Assembly: GCA_003049485.1 (NCBI GenBank)
Contig: PYST01000293.1
Coordinates: 1 to 51,158, forward strand
DNA length: 51,158 bases
Source: Ophioceras dolichostomum
Lineage: Eukaryota > Ascomycota > Sordariomycetes > Magnaporthales > Ophioceraceae
Direction: 5' to 3'
How positions within the stretch are numbered: the stretch's first letter is position 1; each line of letters opens with the position of its first letter. The notes under the pieces were generated by a model. The model had not been told where the DNA came from, searched no databases, and saw only the letters and a list, made by a program, of their open reading frames with translations. Position numbers and translations under genes: made by a program. Below are positions 22,601 through 31,981 of this stretch, piece by piece.

Positions 22601-22777
22601 CCCTCGACGCCTCGCCGGACTGGGGGACACAAAGACTTCATCCCCAGCACGCGATCCCGGCTCGCCGCGAGCCCTGTGCCGTCTCTCGTCGAGACGCCGG
22701 GCGGGACCAAGAGGAGGTGTGGCGAGGACGGGTTCCGGTGCGACAGAGACCTTTGCTTCTTCTGCCTTGATGAGTAG
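19604..22777 (+). CDS. scm3: Scm3/HJURP-family CENP-A chaperone
   Basis: A single exon of 1057 aa from ATG 19604. The start is chosen because MEPPLKRPRF begins the recognisable protein; upstream codons in the same open frame are unlike the family. The Scm3 histone-binding domain is at about residues 43-95: SKFTFKSRLEQIFECYERDF, then TGDEIDLRKGELVTDNGHM. This protein loads the centromeric histone H3 variant. The rest is long and disordered: an acidic run (about 100-135), E/V/P-rich repeats with EEPVVE-type units (about 325-365), basic AT-hook-like RRTRGRPRRS, and Ser-rich C-terminal blocks. The last 20 residues contain four Cys (C-x7-C-x4-C-x2-C), which look like a small metal-binding motif. 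Neighbouring atg6 is divergent. The N-terminal domain call is firm; the role of the tail is unknown. Confidence 0.9.
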   Translation: MEPPLKRPRFGQSHHFYEDSDELELTVEELEPDRQVDAARDRSKFTFKSRLEQIFECYERDFTDTGDEIDLRKGELVTDNGHMRSLFGTSALASLLSLLRTGQDDEFDRAEDVDGDDDDEGSGEEEHEGDGIDGEEEGAGHGEVASSCAERDDIQLQTISSSHTTTPPQSPFTPYPSALLISTERDSATFHRQPAMRSTSLQQIPGSFGTGSKFRRTGGRPAPYDALYLANETVNERWRVPELPQLPQLPVKTVTHRKSVALMRKALRTIASAAVGDEDSDDEIQMEASSEANSSRQKELSRCEESSAGNSTAPVPTKEPTVAGPAVEEPVVEAPPVDEAVIEESVVEEPVVEVPAASSQPEPPTNLSSAVPKRTSKKRKASDGGGGPSAVEEAAEAENIASRKNSDKRQARRTRGRPRRSAAKASSEQPKEAAPEPSVPADDASEVLQQDPPAPLSEPPPNMPSIVIYIVDERLRRLRMAEEKQSLQPERDDPTHQQEDATQQPQQLRPSAIETPTSPQKAAQPDTPVAKPPASPAAPLEHLVGASGIHLMAPASPANNVSPGTALVAEVIETFTRNILEPHCIHSDDEDGGGWVHKSSSMSTSQSLVMSQSTDRASAPSVAIPRAATTETSSLLSAPTPSAVEVEEGCPLPAAADPGQDADQFFIDGDDVEINIAEKDPSPDLSQSREDGAVEPVAQVSRPLRRSGRRSAVQEKETSVLEHERGIPSPAQTDSSPISSEPVQSTEPFLPIVSEIGSRRKSRKARKVRQRKSSPPTEAPGPSPAQTEAEAEAGAEPNPPSPVRVGPPVIVDLTITPPPRRASKTPRPSHPSPAGSLLDDSDEDELSIPLSSPSSSRASSVARSTTSWHSRRALSGSSSSSARRPLSLTQPKSGSGASSLLQQQQQQPLRKKTLRRRLFLTKLAAAVASSSTVSSAFRPTSTSTTPSLSSSLSRTSIGASAAASSSLSASVGRRSSLGTGINSIREASRRRSTGGGHFFPSTPRRTGGHKDFIPSTRSRLAASPVPSLVETPGGTKRRCGEDGFRCDRDLCFFCLDE

Positions 22778-23971
22778 TTAGATAGGCTAAGTAGCAGTAG
22801 TGGCAGTAGTGGTCTCTTGATAGGCTACGCGTGGAGGAGGGACCACGTTCAGTTACTCTTTAGATATGTATGCTTTCACAGGCTATCCTCAGCGGTCCTC
22901 CTCAAGGCCCTTTGCATATCTACAGACCATTCTTGGAATTGGCAGTCCGGGGCAGTCGCTTGAAAAAAACGCTAGGAACGAAATGGCTCTCTCACCTCAC
23001 TCATCCGCATGGAGATATCAGGCACACAAGCAGGAAGGGTAAGCAAGATAACAAATCTCGCTCCCAACAAAGTTCACGCTTCACTATTAGCCATCAAACA
23101 CCAACAAAGACAGAAGACAATAAAAAAATTCTCAAAAGGGGCTACGCGATGCCACCCAGACGAGACCCCTAATCTTCCAGACTCCTTGCACTAACCAACC
23201 AACCAACCAACCACGAACCTGTATCCACCGCTTGAAAACATCGCTATGTATCTTATGTCCAGCTGTGTATTCTTCTCGCCTAGGTAGGTATGTAGCCGAC
23301 GGGGCGTTGTCTCCCTCTGCCTCTTATTTCTCCACCGCGATCTCATGAACAGAACAGGCAGGGCACGTACGGTTACGGGCTAGCCCGTGCAACGTGAAAC
23401 GCCGCAGTCTCCCATTCCCGAACGCACTACGGAGTACATGTTATGTACTGCCCGTCCCGCTCGCTGCGTTCGTCTCACACCCCCAGAACACTCCCCTCTC
23501 CCTCGCTCTCTCTCTCCGCCCACCAGTGCGCGTGCGCATGCGTGGTCGAGAGCCGGAAAGAGCCGTGGAGGTCCACAAGGGGCCCGCTGACTTAGCTGTG
23601 TCACAGCGAGGCAGAAGACTTTCGCGAGGTTCGTGTGGTTCGTTAAAAAAAAAACATCCGCCCACACGGCCAGTGAGGTCAGTGGGCCGAGGCACACGCA
23701 CATATATGACTGTTCTTGTACTGTCAAGGAGGTTGCGGATTGATGTGTGGTGGTGGGTATCTCAGCAAGAGAGTTTTATGCTCTCTCTCCTGCATGCATT
23801 CCTTGTTTCGATATAGAGAGCGAGAGAAAATTTACGGGGTTCAGAATATGTGAGAGGGCAGAGAAACAAAGAGACCGGAGTGAGAGGGGGGGAACAAGGA
23901 TGGGATAACACCTGTGCATCGGCTGGAAGAGAAGAGCATGGCATGGTGAAAGAAGGCTTTGCATTGAAAAT
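22778..23971. other. Convergent spacer between scm3 and CK2 alpha
   Basis: 1.2 kb between converging genes. It holds five AACC units (23193-23212), a CTAGGTAGGTATGTAG motif near 23280, and a CT-rich stretch around 23490-23520. No gene was supported; open frames are short and of unusual composition. Confidence 0.5.
23193..23212. repeat. (AACC)5 microsatellite
   Basis: Five perfect AACC units in the scm3/CK2 alpha spacer. Confidence 0.95.
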
Positions 23972-25705
23972 TCACGAATTTGACGATGTCGTTCCCGCCG
24001 CGAGCAGACGATCTGCCGTTCCCTCATCGCGGACAGGATCAAAGTAGGGATGCGCCATGGCCTCCTTGGCGGTGAGACGTTCCTGGAAGAGTAGAAAAAA
24101 GCGCAATGGTTAGCTACATTGTACTGGCGAGATGAAGGTAAAGATGTGGTAGAACTAGTGGTAGAACTGAAGGATGATAATGGCAGTGGGTAGCTGGAGA
24201 AAACGCACCATGTGGTCATATCTCAGCAACTTGTCCAGGAAGTCAATAGCCTCGTTGCTGACGAATCGCTGGTTCTCCGCATTCACGAAGCTGTGCCACG
24301 GCTTCTTCTGGAACCGGCCGAGGATGTCGTCGTACTGGGCGTCGAGCTCGATCTCGTACTTGTCCAGGTAGTCGAACAGGTCGTCGGTGCCCAGGACCTT
24401 GGCGATCTTGACCAGCTGGTCCGAGTTGCTGTTGCCGTGGAAGAAGGGCTCCTTGCGGAAGATCATGGACGCGAACATGGCCCCCAGGCTCCACATGTCC
24501 AGGCTGTAGTCGTACTCCTGGTAGTCGACCAGGAGCTCGGGGCCCTTGAAGTAACGTGATGCCACACGCACGTTGTACTCGGTGCCCGGGTGGTAGAACT
24601 CGGCCAAGCCCCAGTCGATGAGACGAAGCTGCATAGGGGGATTAGTGAGTGAACCTTCATGATGCAGTAATAAGAGACCGTGCGCGGAACCGCAGGGAGG
24701 AAGATTAACGTACCTTTCTGTTCTCATGATCGATCATAACGTTATGAGGCTTCACATCTCGGTGCATAATGCCCTTGCTGTGGCAGAAATCCAACGCCTT
24801 GAGGAGCTCCAGAATGTAGTACCGCACGTCGATGTCGTTGAACTTGGGGTACAGGCTGCGGAAGTCGGTGTTATTTACATACTCGAAGATCAGAGACGGC
24901 GTCTTGCTCTGTAGCCCGGGACGGGAAAGAAAGTCAGCATTAGCATCAGTAGCCTGCCTGTCTGAGTGGACATCCAGCGGGAGGAGGGTTGCTCAGTGTT
25001 CGTGGTCGTCATACCTGCGAGTCTCGCACAACGTCCAGCAACGCGACGATGTTGGGGCCGCCGGCCAGGTTCTGCAGAATCTTGATCTCTCGCTTGATCT
25101 TCTTCTTCTTGACCGGCTTCAGCACCTTGATGACACACTTCTGGTAGTTCACCACGTTGATCCCCTCGAACACCTCCGAGTACTTGCCACGGCCTAGTAG
25201 AGAGCGAGAGGCAGCAGGTCAGCAATGCGGTTTGTAAGTAGTTGCGCAGACAAGGGACCCAAGAATTGAGGAGCGTGAGGAGGTCATATCGATGGACGAG
25301 GTAGAACCTCAGCCAAAGCAAGGCGAAGTCCACGTCCGTCCCGGCAACCCCATGGCGTGATGCGATCCGATCCACTCGGGCGGTCGATTCTCCGTGTGGT
25401 TCCGCTCCTCGTCTGTTCCTGTTTGCGCACGTACCGATCTTGCGGACAACTTCGTAGTTCTCCAGAACTCCCCAACCTGTCAGAGCAGAAGGCGTTAGTC
25501 GGTCAAAATGTCGAGCAAAAGCACATCGCAGTTCCCCTCGAGCATGCCTAGCCACACGCGACGGTACGGGGATGTCAGGCATCGCGGAGTTGCTGCGCAC
25601 GACCATCTGAGTCGCGTGGTGGTCATCCTTACTGATATTGACAGTGTCATATTCCCAGTAGCTCCTGGGCATATTCTGGTTGACATCGGCATAGACGCGC
25701 GCCAT
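23972..25705 (-). CDS. cka1: Casein kinase 2 catalytic (alpha) subunit
   Basis: Six exons on the minus strand: 25705-25633, 25476-25435, 25193-25015, 24908-24714, 24628-24209, 24082-23972, together 339 aa; every junction restores the conserved protein. This is the Ser/Thr kinase of the acidophilic CK2 holoenzyme. Visible parts: N-terminal MARVYADVNQNMPRSYWEYD; Gly loop IGRGKYSEVFEGI; VIKVLKP with the catalytic Lys; the basic cluster KPVKKKKIKREIKIL typical of CK2; catalytic loop HRDVKPHNVMID; DWGLAEFYHPG in place of DFG, a CK2 hallmark; GPELLVDYQEYDYSLDMWSLG. Exon 2 is only 42 nt. The first intron begins directly after the codons for NIS. The C-terminus ends AAGTTSSNS without a long tail, usual for fungi. 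Confidence 0.97.
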
Positions 25706-27467
25706 TGTTGCAACCGACGTTCCTTACCCCGCGCACGCGCGCAAGCGGAGCACACAGCACCAGTGATGATGACGATAGACGACGCCGGTCGGACAGAGAA
25801 GCAAAACTCGAGCGAAAGGATCGAAGTTCTCGACGGACGGTCTCGGAAGAGCGAGAAGAGGCGCGTGGCGACGGCGCAGGCGGCAGAGAGAGAGAGGACG
25901 AAGAAAAAAAAAACCAAAAAGGAAAGGAACAAAAACCTAATGAAGAGGAAGGCAATCGGAGGGGGGCTGGTCGCCGTTCGTTCGGCCTGGGTTGGCTGGC
26001 TGGGCTGGGCCGTGTCTGCTGGGCCGGGCCTGTGCTGGATTCTAAATAATATGTAGTCCGCGACCGTTGTGGTGGACAGGGTGGGCAGTGAGTGGCAGGC
26101 AGTGAGTGAGGCGGGGTGGGAAGTTGGGCGGGCGAGCCAAGGTGTGACCAAACATTTTGGAAATTCACAAACAACGCTAAGCCTAATCGGGCCGACAGCT
26201 GAGCCCAGGCCTGATAGAAGTTCGACCTGGAACAAAGCACTTCTTTCTTCTCCGCCAACCTGTTTGTCGTCATATATTCGTGGGTTGGCTTTGCTCGACA
26301 TGTATGAATATTTGCTATTCTTCACTCTCTGAGCCTACCTAGTTTACGTCTTCTACTAGCAAGGACTCATAGTGACAGAAGGCACTGATTGTACTTCAGA
26401 ATCCCCCAGATTTCCATCTTGCATGCCTGGACTGGCACTTGGCAAAGCAAACCAATACTCCGTTTGGGAGGAAACAACTTCCTCCGTCACTAACACATCC
26501 TTAGCTGGGCCTAGATAGGGCACAAAGTTGGGACGTTACTAACCATGTAGTAGTCTTCCAGAAACCACTTGGCGGCCATGAGTAAGAATCAGGGAGTGGG
26601 TGAGCGAGCGCTTCCCGTCCTGGCGCTTTGCGCGACTGCGCACAACTCTAGTAGTCGTCGCTTTGTTGACTCCGAGGCTAACGTCCTTAATACCTGAGCT
26701 GTAATGCGCGAGTGAGCATTCTAGACTAGAAATATCCGGGCACCCAACCTGTAAGTTAGACTGATAGTCCTCTGGATAGGCCTTGAGATATCTCCGGCCT
26801 GAATCAGTGACCCAAAGAACGAGCCAGCATAGGCTGTTTCCGCTGCTGTCGTTGTAGGCAGACCACTACCTTCGCGATGATATAGATTGTACGAAGAATG
26901 GCATGGCAATAGGAAACAGGGAACAACCTATGAGGGTGCAATAGACCTACACCACTATATGCCTGAAGTGTCGAGCACGCATCACACATATCCGAAGCTC
27001 TGAAGGGACTGAAGGTGAGGAGAAAACTGTTATATGGAATTCCTGAATCGCGCCGGGCCACGATGATGCCAACAGCGAGGCTGGGCGTTGAAGACAGCCA
27101 CAGCAAAAGAGAGAACAATATCAAAACAAAAGACTCCAAATACCAAAAGCGCCCAAAACACCCCTGCCCAAACCAGACCATTCGTCATCATCAAGTCGTC
27201 CGTGATCCACCGCCGCACGCTCACAGTGCATGGGAAGGGAAGGCTCGCAAACCTGTAAGGCTCGACGTCGTTGGACAGCCCTCGAGAACGAGGAGGCGGC
27301 CATCAACGGAGCTCCTACAGGAAAGCGAGCCCCCTATCTCACTTCTACCTAGATTCCTCCTCTGGAGACTTGCCCCTTAGCCTCCTGCCCAATTGTTCTC
27401 TCCAAGGAATTCCGTTGTCCTCAATCCTCCTCTTGAACGAACCATCTCAGCCCCGGGAGCAGACCCA

Positions 27468-27489
27468 ATCCATCCATCCATCCATCCAT
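27468..27489. repeat. (ATCC)n microsatellite
   Basis: Uninterrupted ATCC units, about 5.5 copies, inside a pyrimidine-rich stretch. Confidence 0.95.
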
Positions 27490-27876
27490 ACTCTCCTCCT
27501 CCTTGAGACAAGACGTCCTGTGTCGCCGGTGCCGTTTCCAGCAAAAGACGCCCTGCCTCTTTGACCTAGTCCTCCACACCATAAGCCCGGACAGAGCGCC
27601 CCGATTCTCGGTGCCAATCCTGGCGTAAGCGCTCTTTCCCGCTGTCTTTGACCATGTCCTCCTCCAGCCCCATAATCCGTCTCCAGGTCTGCTCCCCATC
27701 CCGCCATCCCTTTACTCTCAACCCCAACCCCATCTCCTCCCTCACTATCTCCTTACCTTTCAATCTCTCCATCTCTCAACACTCTACAACTCACCCACTC
27801 TCAACACCACCAAAACAAAAAGAAAAGGGTGATCGATGGGAGAACACCACCCTAGCATCCACCAGCAATGCCCAAA

Positions 27877-27920
27877 ACCGCCTCCGGCAGCCTGGGCAAA
27901 CACCGCCGGCCCGGGCTGCT
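27877..27920. repeat. 44-bp hairpin motif, copy 1
   Basis: Copy 1 of a motif starting ACCGCCTCCGGCAGCCTGGG and ending CCCGGGCTGCT. The two GC-rich arms (GCAGCCTGGG and CCCGGGCTGC) pair with one mismatch around a loop of about 13 nt. This copy has CAAAC where copies 2 and 3 have ATAAC. Confidence 0.9.
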
Positions 27921-28041
27921 CTGTACCAAAGCCGGCTTCAGCCAGAAATGGCGTCCCCCCAAACGATCCTATCTACCTATCTACTGGGGTGTTGAGTCGG
28001 GGACAGGGTGACGCCACCGCCGCCCCGCCTCGCCAAGGATC

Positions 28042-28086
28042 ACCGCCTCCGGCAGCCTGGGATAACACCGCCGGCCCGGGCTGCTT
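28042..28086. repeat. 44-bp hairpin motif, copy 2
   Basis: Same motif 165 bp further on; identical to copy 3 through the core including the ATAAC loop segment and trailing CTGCTT. Flanking sequence is unrelated to that of the other copies. Confidence 0.9.
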
Positions 28087-28227
28087 TCACTCCACAAGGA
28101 GAGCGACGCCGACTACGCGGGGATGAAAAGGAGGAAGACCACTTGGTCAGCCATCCCCCCCAAATCCCACGACCTCGCCCCCAACTCGCCACCCTTCCAA
28201 AAAGAAGACTCCGTCAAAAGGATTGAA

Positions 28228-28272
28228 ACCGCCTCCGGCAGCCTGGGATAACACCGCCGGCCCGGGCTGCTT
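28228..28272. repeat. 44-bp hairpin motif, copy 3
   Basis: Same motif 186 bp after copy 2, same orientation. The unequal spacing (165 and 186 bp) argues against a simple tandem array. Confidence 0.9.
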
Positions 28273-28778
28273 CTAGTGCCTCTAACTTCATCGTCCGATC
28301 TATCTACTCCTCCGCTCTTGTCCCCCTTGTCCCCCTTGTTTCGCTTCTGTTTTGAGAAGTTAGCTGGCGAGTCCAGGAAGGTAGGGAGGGCATGGCTGAA
28401 GGCCTCAAGACGTGCGAGTGCTGGCTGGCTAGGTAGGTAGGTATTCAGAGAGAAGATTTGGGTCGACATGTTCCTCCCCAGCGAGACGTCGACGGCAGCA
28501 GCTGCACAGAAGACAACCTGCTGCCGTCGGCGAGCTTCGCGGTCGGACTTCCGCCTAAGGATGACGATACGAAAGATTCTCATCATGTAGTAGTGGATAT
28601 GATGGTGGTAGAGCAAACAGGGAACAAAGAGGGGAAATGGTTGCTGCATACCTTGAGCCCGCGTGGGGACTCGCTTTCCTGGCAACTTCAATGTAGAAAG
28701 TACCAATCATCACTCGTCGTATGAGATTTGGCGCCTCGTTGATGACGCTTTGTGCGAGTCGGCCGCGGACGGTGCGGA

Positions 28779-29411
28779 CTAGTCGTAGTCCAGGCTGTGC
28801 AGCCCAGTTTCGACAATGTCCCACGTCCTCTTCCGGAGGTCGACGAACTCGCCCGCCCTGCGCTGCTTGTTGTTGTTGCCCTTGCCCCGTCGCTTTTTCT
28901 TGCTGTGACTTGTTTTAGGAGCAACGGGCTCTGAGCGGTTGCTGTGGCTTGTTTCAGCAGCAGCGAGCTCTGGGCGGACGTGGTTTTGTTCGGTGATGAG
29001 ATCGTCGGCCGGTATTGATGGTGGTGGTGGTGCGGAATCCCTCGAGCGGTGGGACCAACTCTTCGCCCTGCGCAAGTCCTCGAGCTCTGAGTGTCTGAAG
29101 ATGGCGATCTGCTCATCCGTGAGTGTGCGCTTCGTACCGTCTGCATAGTAGCCCAGTCCGTCGTCGTCGTCCTCGGCCTCATCTTGCGCAGTGGTGTACT
29201 GGCCAAGCGGTATGAACTGTGTGGTGAAGACATCGACGACGAACTGGCCGAAGTGCTTCTCGTGAAATGCGGCAAGGTCGTCCTGGTGCGTTACGATCCT
29301 GTCAGTTGAACTGGTCTCCCGTAAGCGAGATCGGGAGAGGACATGAAGACATACTTGAGTGATGATGGGTACTTCCATGTTGGTCGTTCCAGAAGAGCGC
29401 AGGTGCGACAT
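28779..29411 (-). CDS. Conserved fungal protein of unknown function (DUF3807-like)
   Basis: Exons 29411-29355 and 29282-28779 give 186 aa. The 72-nt intron (GTATGT...CAG, with CTGAC shortly before the acceptor) is a multiple of three with no stop, so the unspliced frame would add 24 residues. Without it MEVPIITQ joins DDLAAFHEKHFGQFVVDVF. Other conserved-looking blocks: YYADGTKRTLTDEQIAIFRHSEL and the C-terminal RAGEFVDLRKRTWDIVETGL. The middle is disordered and ends in a Lys/Arg-rich stretch (SKKKRRGKGNNNKQRR) that could be a nuclear localisation signal. I recall this pattern as the fungal DUF3807 family, which has no known role. It lies 133 bp downstream of another unknown gene on the same strand. 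Confidence 0.75.
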   Translation of the reverse strand: MSHLRSSGTTNMEVPIITQVCLHVLSRSRLRETSSTDRIVTHQDDLAAFHEKHFGQFVVDVFTTQFIPLGQYTTAQDEAEDDDDGLGYYADGTKRTLTDEQIAIFRHSELEDLRRAKSWSHRSRDSAPPPPSIPADDLITEQNHVRPELAAAETSHSNRSEPVAPKTSHSKKKRRGKGNNNKQRRAGEFVDLRKRTWDIVETGLHSLDYD

Positions 29412-29544
29412 GATGCAGTTACCCAGATTGTGAAATGATGATGCTAATGCCGATGCAAAGTGAGTGCTCTCTAGCCCTTGGTGTTTCTTTTTTGTCTTTT
29501 TTGGGTTTGTGTGTTTTTATGGTAGTGGACGGATTTCTGGGAGC

Positions 29545-30141
29545 CTAGTGTTGGCTCAGCAGGGCGAGAGCGCTCTGGAAAGCGCGAACAACCTCGGTGA
29601 CTATTCTGATCGTCAGCTCAGGTCACATCACATCACAAGGACAGGGGAGATGGAACTCACGGTGTTGCTTTTTCTGGTTCAAGCTTTGTTCGGCGATCTT
29701 GACGAACCGCTCACGAGTCTGGAGGCGCTTGACGGCTCGCTCGTTGTCGTGGGCAGATGAGGCTGAGGCCCAGACGTTGAAGTACTTGACGAGGCCGTCA
29801 AACTCTTGGAGCAGCTCCCGCTCTTGGTCGTTTGCCTGCGAGAGAGCTTGCTCGTACCGAGACTCGAAGTCCTCCCAGTCGAAATGTGGGATCTGGCCAG
29901 GACTGATAGGTGACCTCTCCACCTCCGGGATGTGGTTGCCGTCTCGTGCGTGGCTGATTTGTGGCTCGGGTGTCCTGACTTCAGGACGAGACTCTGGATG
30001 GTCGATGTTGCTGTCAAGAACCATCGGGTCACAGGTGGTAGGTGTTCCGCGCCCCTGAGCCTCCTCCGAGTTGATGATCGGAGACTCGGCGAGCTGAGGT
30101 GAAGTGGTTCTGCGCGGTGAGAGCTGTGGTGAACTTGCCAT
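29545..30141 (-). CDS. Conserved fungal hypothetical protein, C-terminal helical region
   Basis: Exons 30141-29661 and 29600-29545 give 178 aa. The small last exon was found by phase: donor GTGAGT, branch-like CTGAC, acceptor TAG, and the join turns QKKQH into LTEVVRAFQSALALLSQH before a TAG stop. The first half (1-88) is disordered and rich in Pro, Ser and Glu. The second half (about 89-178) begins HFDWEDFESRYEQAL and is predicted helical and charged, probably a coiled coil. The helical half resembles a protein widespread in filamentous ascomycetes but without a function known to me. Same strand as the DUF3807-like gene and only 133 bp upstream of its start. Confidence 0.75.
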
Positions 30142-31981
30142 AGCGTGCCGGCTGCTGCTTGGGAGTGCGCTGGCTGGCGCTTGTGAGTGCGCTGGCTGGC
30201 TGCTGCGTATAGGTGTGCTGGCTGCTGCTGGCGGCGCCGGGCTGCTGCTTGCTTGCTTGCTGCCTGAATGCGCCGGCTCTTGGTTGAGTCCACCACTTGC
30301 TGCTGCTCAAGTCCGCGAATCGCGCGTGCTGCTTTGCGCTGTCGTCGATGAATCCCTTGGCCGAATGCGAGGACACTGCTGTGATTGGGTCAAGTGTCCC
30401 ACGCGAAGGCGGCCGTGAGTGGAACGTTCTGGGAGCTTGCTGCTAATAAGTGAAGGCAGGCAGGTGGTTGGTATGTGCCTCAGATGGTAGGTACGATGCA
30501 GGCAGCTCTGCTCTGCTCCCGTTCGAGTTCGCAGAGGGGGCGACAGGAAGACACCGATGCCGGGGAGACCGCCGTAGAGGATCCCGCAACGGAGCGACGC
30601 ACGATTGAAGTTTGTCGTGGGGAGTCGCTGGTGCGACGAAGAGAGGATGATGAGTGTAGATACCTCGTAGGTAGGTGTAGGTAGGTACCCAAGGTAGAGA
30701 GGTGATCACACTGATGACCGATATGCGACCTTGAATGAAGATGAGAATAATGAAGTACCAGAGACCCAAGCCGGCTCGCTAGCTCACAACCACAAGGTGC
30801 TGAATTGGTAGGTATGTGGCGGTTCCAGGTGGAGGAGTAGCGAAAGTGAGTGAGGCTTGAAGGGTCAGAGACAAGTGAGAGATTGTGTGTACTTCCGATG
30901 AGCTTTCCGATGAGCACTGCGTCCGAATGATTTTGATCTGATGGAGCGCAGAAGAAGATGTGTGTTTGTTGCTTGTTTGGTTGTCAATCGGAAGGTAGCT
31001 CGGTGTCAAGGCAGATCTTGAATGAAGATTAAAACGACAGAAGCGTCCCATTCTCGCGTCAAATCGTCGATTCTAGACCTCTTAGTCGCGCAGCACCTCT
31101 TATCTGCAATCCGTTGGCTGATTTGAGACTGAGAAATGCAGAGATGGTGTGGATGCTGCAAGGCATGAATGCCCAACATCTCAGGCCGAAGACGCTCCGT
31201 GGTGTCAGGACGGCACCTCACTGGTAGGTGGTGGATGCCGAGCATGCAAGTAGAGTAGGGTGGAGTGGCAGCAGGATGATTGCTGTGGGCGCCTTGAGAA
31301 GGATGTGTGTTGTCACTATGGTGTGTCGCACCAGCGGAGCGGACTCTCCATGTGGTCGTAGCTGCTGAATGGTTTGTTAGTAGTAGTAGGCGCCTGCCTG
31401 GTAGCAAGCGCAACTGCAGTTGATGCCCGTAACTAGCAGTTGATGCTCACCTTGCAGGCGCCTCGTCCGATGGCAAAGACTCGGTAGTCAACGCGCCGGC
31501 GATCCGGTAGTAAGCCCGCCCGGCGGTCCGGTGGCAAGCGAGCGTCAGGCTGCCGCGGCAGTTAGTGCCCGGTGGCAAAACAAACGAGGGTCGATGGCGC
31601 ATGCGTTGCCCGGTAGCTGGTAAGATGCTCTGGTAGGTACCCCATGATGGTAGAGAAGAAGCTGCGCTGGCCCAGTGATGGCGGTAGCATGGGACTAGCA
31701 AACAGGAGGGTGGGCAGAAGCTGCTGTGGGCAGTGTGGGGAAGCACAGGGGCATGTGGATGGTTGCTCCCTTGTGGTCAGTGGACTGCTGCCTGCCGGAA
31801 GCTGCTGTGCGTCATTCATGTGTGTGTGATAAGATAAAGTAAGCGCAAGCGATACCACCAAGCAGCTTCGCCGATTTTTAGTTTTTGTTGTCCACCCTCT
31901 CTTTTGACTTCTTCTCTCTGGAGTCACCTTGAATTGTTTTGACCGATTAGCGTGCGTGCGTGCGAGCGAGCCGGCCACACG
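30142..31981. promoter_or_regulatory. Divergent spacer upstream of atg14, repeat-rich
   Basis: 1.8 kb between a minus-strand gene (start 30141) and atg14 (start 31982). It contains a degenerate GCTGGCTGCTG-type stretch at 30150-30265, TAGGTAGGTA runs at 30668-30690, and an inverted repeat at 31388-31463. Near 31470-31620 there are several degenerate CCGGTRG(T/C)AAGC-like words. No coding frame was supportable. Confidence 0.5.
31388..31463. repeat. Inverted repeat with 10-bp arms
   Basis: AGGCGCCTGC at 31388-31397 is the exact reverse complement of GCAGGCGCCT at 31454-31463. The 56-bp loop contains the palindrome CAACTGCAGTTG and two direct copies of CAGTTGATGC. Confidence 0.8.

Larger units (their letters stand above)
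25706..28778. other. 3-kb spacer upstream of CK2 alpha with dispersed hairpin repeats
   Basis: The longest stretch without a supportable gene. The part next to 25705 is A/G-rich on the plus strand (25790-25935) and probably holds the CK2 alpha 5' UTR and promoter. 26330-27000 shows nothing recognisable. 27440-27790 is strongly C/T-rich with an ATCC microsatellite at 27468-27489. 27877-28272 carries three copies of a 44-bp motif (separate entries). 28430-28443 has a TAGGTAGGTAGGTA run. Several 100-codon open frames exist on both strands but look like translated low complexity. A long non-coding RNA or a fast-evolving small gene cannot be excluded. Confidence 0.45.

Noticed and set aside
27648..27995. 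Open frame of 115 codons in the CK2 alpha upstream spacer
   Set aside because: Ser/Pro/Thr composition follows from a pyrimidine-rich tract and the frame runs through a hairpin repeat; no similarity or splice support.
30150..30265. Possible CRISPR-like or ordered repeat array
   Set aside because: The GCTGGCTGCTG words are degenerate, unevenly spaced and without spacers; CRISPR is not expected in a fungus.
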